64,000 nucleotides of DNA from Cercis canadensis. Its lineage: Eukaryota; Streptophyta; Magnoliopsida; Fabales; Fabaceae. The notes under the pieces are model-generated. The model was not told where the DNA came from, searched no databases, and was given only the letters and a program-made list of their open reading frames with translations. Position numbers and translations under genes: made by a program. Positions 1 to 11,362 of the stretch are shown here, in pieces. The DNA lies in the NCBI GenBank assembly GCA_003255065.1, contig QAOA01006013.1, positions 621,408 through 685,407 of the forward strand, written 5' to 3'. Positions within the stretch are counted from its first letter, which is position 1, and every line of letters starts with the position of its first letter.

Positions 1-780
1 GAATAAAATGCTGTTATCATAATTTTCTTCTTTAAGATAATAATAATAATAAAAAAAAAAAGAAAAGATGTTAAATATCAAACCTGCAAATGATAACCAA
101 TATGGAATTGAAACTCATATAGCATCTTGATCAGGCAACGAGGTCATTAATCAACTGATATCATATGGTTTGCTATAAATGATACGAGATTTTCAGGAAG
201 CAAAGAGGAATGTAATGGAGACAACATAATTTGAGGCCATGATATGAGAAATTCAGCTACTGTTCTAACCAGGGATAACCTGTATCTACTGAGTAAGAAC
301 GCTAACCATTGATAGCCTTCAAACGTTAGTTTCTAGAGGCTACTTGGTGAGTTTTTTTTAAAGAAAATTCAAGAAATTTACAACAAAAAGTTCCCTTCAA
401 TTGCTGTTCTCTGTATTTGTGCTTATTCAGGACAAATTTTTTGAGTTCCAGGCAGCATTTGCACTATTTGCTGTTTCTACTATGTACAGAAAACAAAACT
501 TCTTATTCCAATTCCCAAACAGGGCCATGAATAAGAATTTTAGTATTTCTGAAGATAGCCTTAAGCAATACTAAAACTTCAAAGGTATGCACACAGTCAT
601 TTCTCCTCCGGGGGTAATATTTGGCAAATAACAAAAAAAAGGCACACCATATACAGCAAATTTAGATTCAAGAATTCTTACTATAACCAAAACCTTAAAT
701 ATAAAATAAAGAAGATGATAACAAAAAAAGAAATATGCCAACCGATCTTAGTTCTTTGTAGGTAGGAATAATGTCCTCAC
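1..780. other. Intron sequence of the DRIP-like gene; nothing else seen
   Basis: This AT-rich DNA lies downstream, on the minus strand, of the exon 5 donor at 779-780. I find no coding sequence resembling the missing C-terminus of the ligase. The long (0.85-1.4 kb) introns between exons 2-3, 3-4 and 4-5 are also unremarkable. Confidence 0.5.
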
Positions 781-3700
781 CTCTGCTTCGCTGGCAAGAT
801 TAAGTTTCTTTATTAGGTACTTTTGAATAAACGAAACAGGCATTGTACCATCCCTGTGATGAGAGAAGAAACAAGAATTAGACACTTATGACCAAAGGTG
901 AGAAAGGAACAAGAGAAGAAAGAGGAAGATAACACCTTTCAAGGAAAAAGAAACCCCAAATCCTCAAAGTCATTTCAAGATTGATAATGTGTATTCCAAT
1001 TTAGTCTACAGAATAATGGCTGATATATAAAATTTTATTCTAATCAAATCAAACTGTTTAAAAGAACTGTTACTACATTAAGTAGGCAGAACAGTCATTC
1101 ATCAGATATGGCATGCAAATGATTTAATATAGCAGCTAAGTTCTCCTTTGCATAATAACCCAGACAACAATCAGCAATATCATCAAATGGATTAAGAAAA
1201 TTACAGTTAAATTAATATTTTAAAATGTGAAAAACATAAGGCTAGGCAGTTTGTCCCTAGCGAGGTAAAGAGCCACAACTGATTCAGCATGAATAATTTG
1301 AACTTCAGGTATTTGAAAGGTCAATGTAGGGTAGAAAACAATAAAAATATTATAGATGCAGTTGATAACATATAATCTTCAATCTTCCAAGATAATCCCA
1401 TAAGTACACAGATATGATGGACATCAGAAACAGGTAAAGAAGAATACTTCAGAAACAAGTTTCAAGTACTGAAGGTTTTTACACTATTTGGCACTAGACA
1501 TCATAATTTTCTAGCATGCAGCACCGAATTGATTGCTACTATTACTGTGATTATTTATATTAACATAGTCCAAGAGTGATTTGTTTGTTAAAAGCACAAC
1601 CTCCTTCACTAGGCTGTGTCCATGTGGACAAGGCATCTTATGATCAAGGAGGCAGAGTGCGTAAATATCTGACTTAAACAAAGACCCTACTGAGCAGTAA
1701 TGTTGTGCATAAAATGTACAACTCTCCAAGTGATAGAGAACCGAGTCCTACAAATGTCTAAACTTCCAGCTCATCAAATATTTTAGTAAACTCAAATTGT
1801 GGATGAGAGGCAACGCATGATACTGTTTAAAAATGTCATTTTTTTTTAATCTGAGAGATAGAAATCTGTCATTAGTGTATCTAAATCCAATCCTTTTTAT
1901 TCTTGGCTTGTAATTTATTTCTCTGTGGTATAGATTTGTGCCAAACTATCGTAAAACTATACTTCAACTAGACCTACAGTTATGAAGTTCCTTTTATGAA
2001 ACTATGAATGAACATATAAGAACATATACACATTTTTGTATTGCTTTTCTGACATTAAGTCAAGCAGAAAGATAATGGGACTAAGAATACTTACTTTATT
2101 CTTAAATAACATGCTGAGATCTGTGGCAAGGGAACATCTCCTTTCCTGAATAAGCAACATCAATGCAATTATTTAGGGCCCACGAAAGGTTGACATGCTG
2201 ATTGATAACATTCCTTGTACAAAGAAGTAACTTACTGGTCTTCTGAAGCAACTAACGAAAACCAAATAGGACTGTTTTTTCGGTTGCACCTGCCACCAGT
2301 TGCATTTAGCATGACTTGGGCTGAGGTAGACATATCAGATGCTGCTGATCTTTTCTGACCAGCAGGACGCACCCGTCTACGCTTCACTGGTCCTGGAGGC
2401 AAGCTGTTTCCATTCTTGTCATTTTCAAATTTTATTTTAACTCCATTATCCTTGTTTTTGGTTTTAGGCATATGTAGATCACGGTGAATGGCAGCAGGTG
2501 GCTCAGGTCTAGCCATGATTTCAGGCCTATCTAATCCACCATGAGGGGTAGATGGCGGCTCTAATTTGGCAAGAGACATCCCTTGTGAATTTAACTTGGA
2601 GGACTTTGTTCTGTTGGCAGCTTCAACAAGACAGTTCAAAGGTGTCCAGAGATCGACCTTCCCCTCTGTAAGTTCCACATTTTTCTCTGTATCTTCATTG
2701 GGTCTTTGCTTCTTAGAAGGCTCAGCAATGGAAGAATCCTACAACAATATAATGATAATGGATGGTCATTCTTACAAAAGGACAAAGGCTTAATTACCTA
2801 AATGCCAGGTAGAGCGACAAGAACAAGTCAGACCGCACATAATATAATAACAAAGTCCCAGTGTCCTATAACCCACACCTGACTTTTATTTTGAGCAATG
2901 ATATTTGATGAATCAGGTGAGCTCGTGCTTAGTGGATTGTCTTCAGCATATGTTTCTTCCTTCTTAATATGTTCTTCTACAGTGAAATTACACCCTCGCA
3001 AAGCAGCAGCCTTTCTTGTACCAGTTTTCGTTCTCTTTCCAGTAAAGCCAGTCTGCATTGGAACTTTGGGAGCACTAACCACCAGTGATGAAAGTGATCT
3101 TTCCTTCCTTTTTGCTGGCAGCGATATTGAAGGCACAACTTCTGGGGCCTTCACCTTTATTCTTTTGAAAGGGAATATTTTTGCCCTAATATCTTGCAAA
3201 TTGTGGTCTGGCCTGCTTACAATCAATAGCCACAAATGATTATTTGTACACAGATTTATTAAAGAGAGCCGATTTTAAAGTTCTATCAGATAAACAATCT
3301 CTCCATGCATTCCTTAAAGAGAGACCTTACTGAACTTTAAAAACCAAGTTCAGAAAAGGAAAGAGGATCTAATATGCTTGGAGCTGAGGAGACATCACTC
3401 TGACTGGTGTTTCCACATTGAACTACCATATAAATACCAGTCTTTACCAATAATCGTATCCTACAGATGAAACGCTTCATACTTTCCTGAATAAAGATAC
3501 AGCAGTGAAACCTCAATGTAATTCTGAGCTAGTGGACTGTCTTTAAATGCTAGGCAGAGAATAACTCCCATAAAATAAAAGAAAGAGTCCTTGTAAAAAA
3601 TAACAGACTTCACAAAATAACAAGTCACACAAATTTGCTACACTATATTATCAATAATAGCAACAACATACCTAAGTTTTTCCACCGGAAGACAGCCTAG

Positions 3701-4969
3701 ATCAATATTGCATACAGGACAGCAGTCCATCTCATCATCTGACAGTTTCTCATATATGCACTTCCTGCAAACTGGTGCATAATTGAATGTTCAATGTATT
3801 ATACAAAAGATCCTTGAAAGGGCCAAAAAGTATCTAAAAAGATGTACTATAAGGTGTATATCATTCAATAATGTCATAACTCTAAGGAGCTTCAAGATTA
3901 ATTATAATAATTAACAGTCTGAAATTCCACCACATATACACGTGGTCAAGAAACTGCATAAAAGTAAGCTACCTTAAACTTTCCCAGTTATTCAAGGGAT
4001 AGACTAAGAAAACTATTTAAGAAGCAAGCAGAATAAGAGAGTATTGGAGTTCGCTTCTACTGGCATTTGAGCATAACTTCATAACAAGTTATCCAAAAGT
4101 AGTGGTGGAGACGGGGGGATGACAACAATACAATCACCAAGGTTCATCTAGATTTGAGAAGAGGAAAAGAGCTGAGACACTGAAAAAAAGATTAACTGAC
4201 ACAATCAAGATGATTCCTTTCTTAATCAGTTAAATTTAAGAAATCTAAACAACCAAGAAAAAAAAACGCAGAAACGGATGATAGTCTCAAGTATTGTGCG
4301 CTTTCATTGTAACAAAACTGGCTTAACGTTCTTGTCATGCTACGTAAATCAACATTAAAGCCATTAAATTCTCTTTGACGGGGAGAAAAAAAAAAAGTCA
4401 CTAAATTATTATGCCATGTAAAATTAAGACTGTGATCACCTATGATTAAAATCATGTTCGTAGGAAAGCAGAATATCCAGATAAGCAATTCTATCCGTTC
4501 GCATAAGAAAGAATTAATATACGGTCTACATTGAAAGCCGTAATTACGAAAAGGCAGTTAATTGAGTAAAAATTACAAGGCAAGGACAAATTAAGGCAAA
4601 AAGGGTTAATAAAGATTGCATTGCTGAAGTGCGGCGACGTCCAAAATTTAAAGAAGAAAGAAAAGCAATAATTACGAAAACAAGTAACAGCAAGGGACGA
4701 AGCGCAAAAGAGAAGAGAAATCAAATTGGCAAAGTAATCAAAGGCCAGATAACGTGGCGGCAAGTGAGAATGAATTGGGATTGTTGTATGGAAGGCAGAT
4801 CAAAAGAAAGAAAATTGTAAGTTGAAAAAAGCAGAAGAGAACAGAGATACTAACACGTATGAAGGCAGAGAGATATGGTTGTAGCATCCTTCAAGAGCTT
4901 ATGACAAAGAGGGCATGTCATGCATGCTTCTAGCGTCTCCCTCTTTACCTTGACCACCTGGCTCGCCAT
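781..4969 (-). CDS. DRIP: DRIP-like RING-type E3 ubiquitin ligase (3' end outside window)
   Basis: Five coding exons on the minus strand: 4855-4969, 3672-3771, 2879-3212, 2236-2738 and 781-853. Phases are continuous and give about 375 residues. The start MASQVVKVKRETLEACMTCP is the conserved N-terminus of DREB2A-interacting proteins. A C3HC4 RING follows: Cys19-x2-Cys22, then the LHTFCRKC block made across the exon 1/2 junction, then CCPVC in exon 2. Exons 3-4 encode a basic, Ser/Lys-rich linker of low conservation. Exon 5 gives DGTMPVSFIQKYLIKKL, the start of the conserved C-terminal region. The last exon or exons must lie left of position 1, because I find no matching coding sequence in 1-780. 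In Arabidopsis, DRIP1/2 are nuclear ligases that ubiquitinate the drought regulator DREB2A; the same role here is inference. The family call is firm; the choice of paralogue is not. Confidence 0.88.
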
Positions 4970-7086
4970 ATCTCTAAAAGGGTCACAGTATAAGGCGCAT
5001 TCGAATCCACGGAGTGAAATAGCAGAAAATTACAGGGGAATTATATATATGGGAATTGAAAGAGTACGGGTTTAATTGTTTTTTGGCAGTATTGGACGTG
5101 GAAGAGCCATGGATCTGAGAAGAGGAGACAAATCCTGAGATGGGTTTGGATTGTTAGCACCGAAATTACGTGTGGTTTGTTAGATTTTGGAGAAAACGAA
5201 GGCGTAGGGAGGGCGTTAAATGTGTTGTTGAGGTGTTTGAATTGAATTGAAGCAAAGAGCATGAGGAGAAAGAGAAGAAAAGAGAAAAAAGCTAATACTA
5301 CTAAACAAGTAAGAAACACTTTTCGTGCGTGTTTCACGAACGCTGAGTTCGAGTTCGATAATTACTATTTAACAGACCCTGTACACCAACTGCGCCTACT
5401 GGACAACTGTTATGTAAGCCCTCACACCATCCTCCACGTTTTTCACTCTTTTAATACCACTTTCTTCCCCAAACAAACCTATTCAAACACTGGACTATGT
5501 ATCCGTATTTACCGATACACAAATAAAAATAGAAAAATAAATAAATAAATATCCTATTTTTGAAGTCCCCCAAAAAGACAGAATTGCCACTATTACACCG
5601 TTGGAAAATACAATCTGTATTTGGGCTTGTCAATCCTAAAAGTGGTGATAATTTTAAATTCGATTTAGTTTTCTTTGTTTGTGGGTTATAAGGTGGCGTG
5701 TTGTGTGTAATGAAATCAATGACAATGGAGGTGTGAGCCCTTTTTATGGCCAAGCATAAATAATTAGGTTATTAATGCAGTCGGAAATAACAATGTTATA
5801 ACTTGTGTTGTATATATCATATAGCAGTTGCAGCAATATTTGGTTACGCGGCACTATAGTTGACTTAGGATTCATGAACCTCATTCTATCTTATTCATAC
5901 ACACGTACGTACGTACGTGAGTGTTCTTTAGTAACCTTTCAAATTCCCATTTTGTACAATACATAATTTAACAAATTCAAAGCTGAGCTAATTAAGGCAG
6001 AAATTAAATGAAGTGATTGCCAAATCATTTATTTATACAGGCAAAATCCATTTTAATTAGTTTTTCTTTTTATTCCTTATTGGATCAATATCCATAGATC
6101 GAGCGGCTACTTCTGCCTCCACTGTATTTTATTTTGCACACGCAGTTTGATTGTTGAAGGGTTTTTTGGACATGGTCTCCTTTGAGTTTAGCTTTAGCAC
6201 CTTCAGTTATTCACATCAATTGCAATAAATTAGAATTATATGAGGATGAGAACATCTGTCTTTTTCGTCCTTAATTATAGTCATGCTAGCTCATGCATGG
6301 TATGGACTATGGATATGGAGTGTGGGGTAAGAAATGGAGGCAATGCTATGCACTCCAGCACTCTTATTCGCTACCAACTTGTAAATAATAGTAACAAACA
6401 GAAAATATTAAAAAATGGATTTAATTCTATTATTATCCAATTAACTCTGCAGCAAGTTGGAGGAACGTGTACAACAACTACTTGCTTGGGCTGCTGGTTT
6501 TCCCAAGTGCAAGTCTTGGGCTTCTGTGGGACTATAATACGGGTGTATTATTGGACCTTCATCAGCCCCCCTACGTCTGATCATGGGCTAGTAGTGTTTG
6601 GACCTAACAGTTGGGCCCAAAAGCCCATGTTATAGTCATTTTGTATTTTCTTTTTTCCGTTGCCCTTGTTGGCTGACTCAACTTCTACTATGGCAGTAAA
6701 GTACCATCTCGGATTCGAAAGTTTAACAAAAGAGGGTGTAAGATTAATGAAATTAATATAATGAGATTAAAGAATGTGAAGCGCTTATTCATTTATTTAG
6801 TATGCTTAATAATAATAGGGAAATAATTAATTAGCAGGAATATTTGTTAGTAAGATGAGGAGAAAGAGAAGTTGGGAAAATTGCCGTTGCCATCGGTGTC
6901 CAGAAATAAAATGCAGCAAGTTATAATAGTCGTAGCGCGGAGCTCAGTTTTATAATGAGCCTTAAAGCAGGCCTATTTTTAGGGCTAAACTTCATTTATG
7001 TGGAGGAAGCCCAAAAATGATAATTCTGTTTTACTTATTGAGACGCAGTTAAGGTGGTCTGCTCTTAAGGTGCGGCTCATCCACAC

Positions 7087-7260
7087 ATTTAAGGGTGTTT
7101 ATGGGTTGGGTTGATTTGGGTTTAGACTCAACCCAAATTCAACTCAAGAATTTTTTTACACTCTGCAACCTAAACTAACCCAAACCACAAGACTTATAAC
7201 TTGACAAAACCAAACCATAAAAATTGGGTTTGGTTTAGATTGATTTTTCGGTTTGAGATA
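7087..7260. mobile_element. Possible degenerate transposon remnant (GGGTTGGGTT / AACCCAAAC rich)
   Basis: The stretch alternates TGGGTTGGGTTGATTTGGGT-type words with their reverse complements (CAACCCAAAT, AACCCAAACC), so it can fold on itself. Similar hypervariable GGTTTGGGTT-rich segments are common in dicot intergenic DNA and are usually repeat-masked as TE fragments. I see no clear terminal repeats or target site duplication, so this is a weak call. Confidence 0.3.
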
Positions 7261-7977
7261 AAGTTATGTATAAATTTTAAAAATAAGAATATTACAAAAA
7301 TTTAAATAACAAAAATAAATATGGATAAGTTTATACTTCTAAAATAAATAAGAAAACATATTTTACACATTTCATACTTCTAATTTTATAAATCTATTTT
7401 CATTTATACTCCTATAATTAGTGATTAATCATATCACGTGTTCCTTTTCATCTATTAATGGACGAATGTTAAAGTCTTAAAAGTTTTTTATACATTTTTA
7501 TAGTTCAAGGAATTCTTCTTTATATTTTTTTAATTTTGAAAGTAAATCGCATGTAGAGTTTAAGGGATTTTTTTAAACTTTTTTCCAACACAATATATAC
7601 TAACACACTAGTGACTAGACTCAATAGTGTGTCTTCTTCGAACGGAAGGGTATGACTTATATATTGAATTATTTAATTAACAAGTCTCAATTACGTCAAC
7701 GAGCTAGCTGTGAAAGTGAAGCCCAATGTGTGGTTACCCCAATCAACACTCTGTCATATTCATACTAATAAACTCATAATGCAGTGTGAGTTTATTGATT
7801 ACTTCTACACATGTTTCATCCTCAAGCCATGTGCCTATGGCTGCTTTCGCTATTATTTTCTTTTTATCTAAATCTATATATCATTAGTTTATCGTTGCTT
7901 ACATATATTTCAACACAAATTGAGATTCATCAGTTTGGGCTGGACTTAATTTGGGCAACAAATGAACTGAACTGAAA

Positions 7978-7980
<3 letters not shown>

Positions 7981-8012
<32 letters not shown>
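7981..8012. repeat. (AT)16 microsatellite
   Basis: Thirty-two bases of perfect AT dinucleotide repeat, flanked by ordinary AT-rich DNA. It is likely to vary in length between individuals. Confidence 0.95.
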
Positions 8013-8014
<2 letters not shown>

Positions 8015-8604
8015 AGGTTCTTGTTCTTTATTACTTCAAAGTTCACCAAATAAAAATTAAAAAAAAAAGAAAGTTCACTGATACAATTTTCCATTATGAG
8101 TACCGTTTTATGGTCTAGAGCTTAGTTACATACAAAAATTTGCATCATTGAATTTGCCCCATAATTCGATGCTCCAAGTGGCCCATCAAGTTGAAGCTGC
8201 CCACCTTTGTAGATTCTTTAAGAAAAATCAATGATATGACCGAGCTAAACTCATGAGCAGCAAGCGGTTCATGTTTCTTGCTTCCGTATATATATTCGAA
8301 ATTCTATCATATGAATACTCATATCATATTATTCATATTCACTTGATAAATATACATAATTTTTAATTTTATTAAATATAAAATAAAATATATTTTATTT
8401 TTTAAAATAAATTTAAAAATAATAAACTAATACATATATTATTTATGTAGTACCACGAAATAAAACCTTATATAAAGATTGAAAACACAGTAGGTAATAC
8501 AATGGTTTGAAGTTGAAGTAAAGTAAATTCTTGGCCAACGAGGGCTTATTGATGCGCTTTAAATTTGAGCGATTGGATAAAGAGAGCAGAAAAGTGGCGA
8601 GTTG

Positions 8605-9304
8605 TTAAGGGTTGAGGATAGAGAGTAGAGGGTTGATAATGTCATTCCCACAGTCGACGAATTGGTAATTGACAATGAGATGTCCCTGTTGGTATCCTCT
8701 ACCGTCTGTGTCCAATCGGTTGAAAACCCCAACATCCAAATCTAACCCCCCATTGCTGCATTGGTCCACTATCCTAACAGTTGTCTGCGCACCCGTCCCC
8801 GCATTTGTGACCTGCACAATAAGTATTATTACAATTCCATTCCAAAAGCCATTAATTAATTAATTTGAATATATAAATATAATTAATACGTACCCTCAAG
8901 CACTTTCCACAAGCAGCCTGACCGCGGGGACCAGCGGGGCCACAGAATGCTGTCCAACCATACTTACTACGCCATGAGTATGGTTTGGCAGCGTCCCATG
9001 TTGAGCAGTAAGCACTCACCGCGTTCAAGTCCCATCCGTGCTGCTCCGGTTGGTAGTAATGATATGTGGCACGCACATTAGATGCGCTTTCACCACCACC
9101 ACCTCCGCCACAGTTGCTTTGACAACCCTTAGAGGGAGAGCAGTAGTCATCCCCGTTGCCACACCACCCGTATTGGCTGCAACACAGGTTGTTTGGGCAT
9201 GTCCGCCCACCACCTTGCCTACCACATTGTTCTGCTTCTGCTATGTCCCTCTCAATTACGCAAACCAATGCCAATACCACTAAGCTAACCCCAAGCTTAC
9301 CCAT
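8605..9304 (-). CDS. PR4: PR-4 pathogenesis-related protein (hevein-like + Barwin)
   Basis: Two exons, 8894-9304 and 8605-8811, joined in phase 0 across an 82-base intron (GTACGT...GTGCAG), encode 205 residues. Residues 1-24 form a hydrophobic signal peptide ending near AEA. Residues 25-64 are a hevein-type chitin-binding domain with eight Cys (CCSQYGWCG core). A Gly-rich linker follows (about 65-74). The rest is a Barwin domain carrying [29 protein letters not shown] and [14 protein letters not shown]. The final residues after VDCGN ([12 protein letters not shown]) are hydrophobic and could be a vacuolar sorting extension; this is inference. Class I PR-4 proteins bind chitin, have antifungal activity, and several have RNase activity. 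The gene has its own TATA box and W-boxes. It corresponds to Arabidopsis HEL/PR4, which is induced by ethylene and pathogens. Confidence 0.96.
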
Positions 9305-9350
9305 CTTTTCAAATTTTGGATGCGTCCAACATTTGGTTGGGTTCGGGGCA

Positions 9351-9356
9351 TTTATA
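9351..9356 (-). promoter_or_regulatory. TATA box of the PR-4 gene
   Basis: TATAAA reads on the minus strand about 47 bases upstream of the PR-4 ATG. This implies a short leader of roughly 20 nucleotides. Spacing and sequence fit a strong, inducible plant core promoter. Confidence 0.65.
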
Positions 9357-9399
9357 CAAAATTATGATAGGGTGGAGCCCTCGAACAAAACAAGCTTAG

Positions 9400-9414
9400 T
9401 TTGACGCAGTCAAA
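9400..9414. promoter_or_regulatory. Palindromic pair of W-boxes upstream of PR-4
   Basis: TTTGACGCAGTCAAA contains a TTGAC core on each strand, three bases apart, about 45 bases upstream of the TATA box. The copy reading toward the gene is TTGACT, a full W-box. WRKY factors bind such sites, and paired W-boxes are typical of pathogen-induced PR genes. Binding here is inference. Confidence 0.6.
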
Positions 9415-11362
9415 GGACATGATGGGGCGGCTCAAGGGAAGGGAAGACTGAAGCGTGCTTCGATTACCAATTAACTTTAATAAAGAGCAAACCGACAAGA
9501 TTAATGAATCACGCGCTTTCATGAACTGGACTCGGATAGATTTAGCCCACTCACCCATCCTCTCTTTCATTTGTCACTTGAGAACAAATTTATAAACTAC
9601 TCAGCCCGTCAAGCAGGCCCAAATATCCTACAAACCAATATTATAACAATTGAATTTTATTCACAGCAAAAAAAAAAAAATATATGTATCACTTGAATTT
9701 TATAATATTGGTTTCTAATATGTCACTTGAATTTTCTTTCAGCATAAAAAAATAACATCAAACACGCTATTCATATGATCAAAGAAAATATCATTGAGCT
9801 CATGGATTATTGGTCCTCTAAATATACACATGATTATAGTACCTCAAGAAACTTAATATCTATCATTATGAATTTCATTATTCCTCACTACTATTAATCT
9901 TGACTGTTTAAATGGATTTAATTTTAAATTTATGTGGTTTAAATTATTAGTGATGAAAGTGGTGAAGATTATGATTGTAAATGTGACCTTAATTTCACTT
10001 TTAACTTTTGCGTAAAAACAACGTTTTTGCAATAGGAAGGAGGGATAAGACTTAGTGTGAAGGAATGTTTGAAGGATGAGAAAGCGTATATGCATGCTAT
10101 ATTTGATGATTCAGATACTAAAATAGGGAAGAATACGCTGATCATTACTTCTTCATCAACTTAATTTATCGACGGGTTTTATACGTAATACATGCACATG
10201 TTGTTGCCCACCATTTTCTTCTTCTTGCACTTCCCATCCTTTGATCTGATAAAAATAATCGTTCGTTAATTACAACTCCCATAAATTCCAACTCAACTAC
10301 GTTAACGTGGAGAGATTCGTATACATTTTTATACTCTCTGTCTACGTTATATATACTTGTATCACTATCACCGTACGTCGCATCTAAGAAGAATAATTAA
10401 TGGACGCCTTGTTCCTTTCTCATTTTATACCATGAATGACATCTTTGTCGCATAATCGAGCAGCAATCCTACATGCATATTGTAATATTCATTATTAAAT
10501 TTATTCTGATAACAAGTGCTTCCATAATAATCCTCAATATTATCTTACAATGTCATATTCCCTCCATTCCTTTTTAATTATGTTTTAGGAAATCAAGAGT
10601 ACATTAATTACTTGTTTTCCAATTTTAATCTTGTTACTCCACACATTAATAATAAAAATTATTTAATTCTTGTGTAAATATTTAAGGACAAATAAAAAGG
10701 AATGGAATGAGTAATATTTATTTTTTCTGGTCAAGATACTATAAAATTAAGATAGGAGGGGAGCTGAGAGAGGAGTTTGGATAAGGCGAGGAAGACTAAT
10801 TAAAAAGGAAGATGGAACATGTGAAATAAATAAGTGGAACACGCAATTAAAGGGTAGAACAAGAAGCACATGGAGGGGGGGCCACCTTATCACTTTGTTC
10901 ATAGATCTTATGTATTTGCCTCCTCAACCAACCATGTCACTAATAATTTGACAGACAATTAAGGTAGGCCACACTCTATATATGCATAATGCAAAAGAAT
11001 CTTAGCATACAATATAATACGAAAGAATTAAATGCGTGCTATTTAAAAATTGGAGGGGACAAGAAACCACTCATAACAGCTAAGAAACATTGACATTATT
11101 ATTGGAGAAAGCACATTAATAATAGCCCATGGTCACATTCTTTTTAGAACCAAAAAAGGGGTGATATAAACATCTTATATATTATTTCTTATCCCTAACA
11201 AATTTCCAGCTATTTTCTCATATATATCATACATATATAAGAAAACAAATTAAAACAAACATGGTACAGATGAATTATCAGAAACTCCTATATAGACTCG
11301 ACCTGGCTCGAGCCGGGTTAATGCTTTCCCTTCAGCTTTTCAACAACCGACTAGGTTGGACT
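9415..11362. other. Intergenic DNA between PR-4 and the IAA16-like gene
   Basis: AT-rich sequence without a supportable reading frame. The right end contains the 3' untranslated region of the IAA gene. I see no RNA gene or clear repeat. Confidence 0.5.

Larger units (their letters stand above)
4970..8604. other. Intergenic DNA upstream of the DRIP-like gene
   Basis: The first few hundred bases hold the 5' leader and promoter of the DRIP-like gene; I could not fix a TATA box. The rest is AT-rich with many stops in all frames. It includes a short ACGT tandem tract near 5904-5919, a possible transposon remnant at 7087-7260 and an AT microsatellite at 7981-8012. No gene is supported. Confidence 0.5.

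Noticed and set aside
5904..5919. ACGT tandem tract as a G-box/ACGT regulatory cluster
   Set aside because: It is a simple four-base repeat far from any supported promoter; chance is sufficient.
6240..6635. Plus-strand frame of 131 codons upstream of the DRIP-like gene
   Set aside because: Composition is that of non-coding DNA, no domain is recognisable, and no promoter or splice signals support it.
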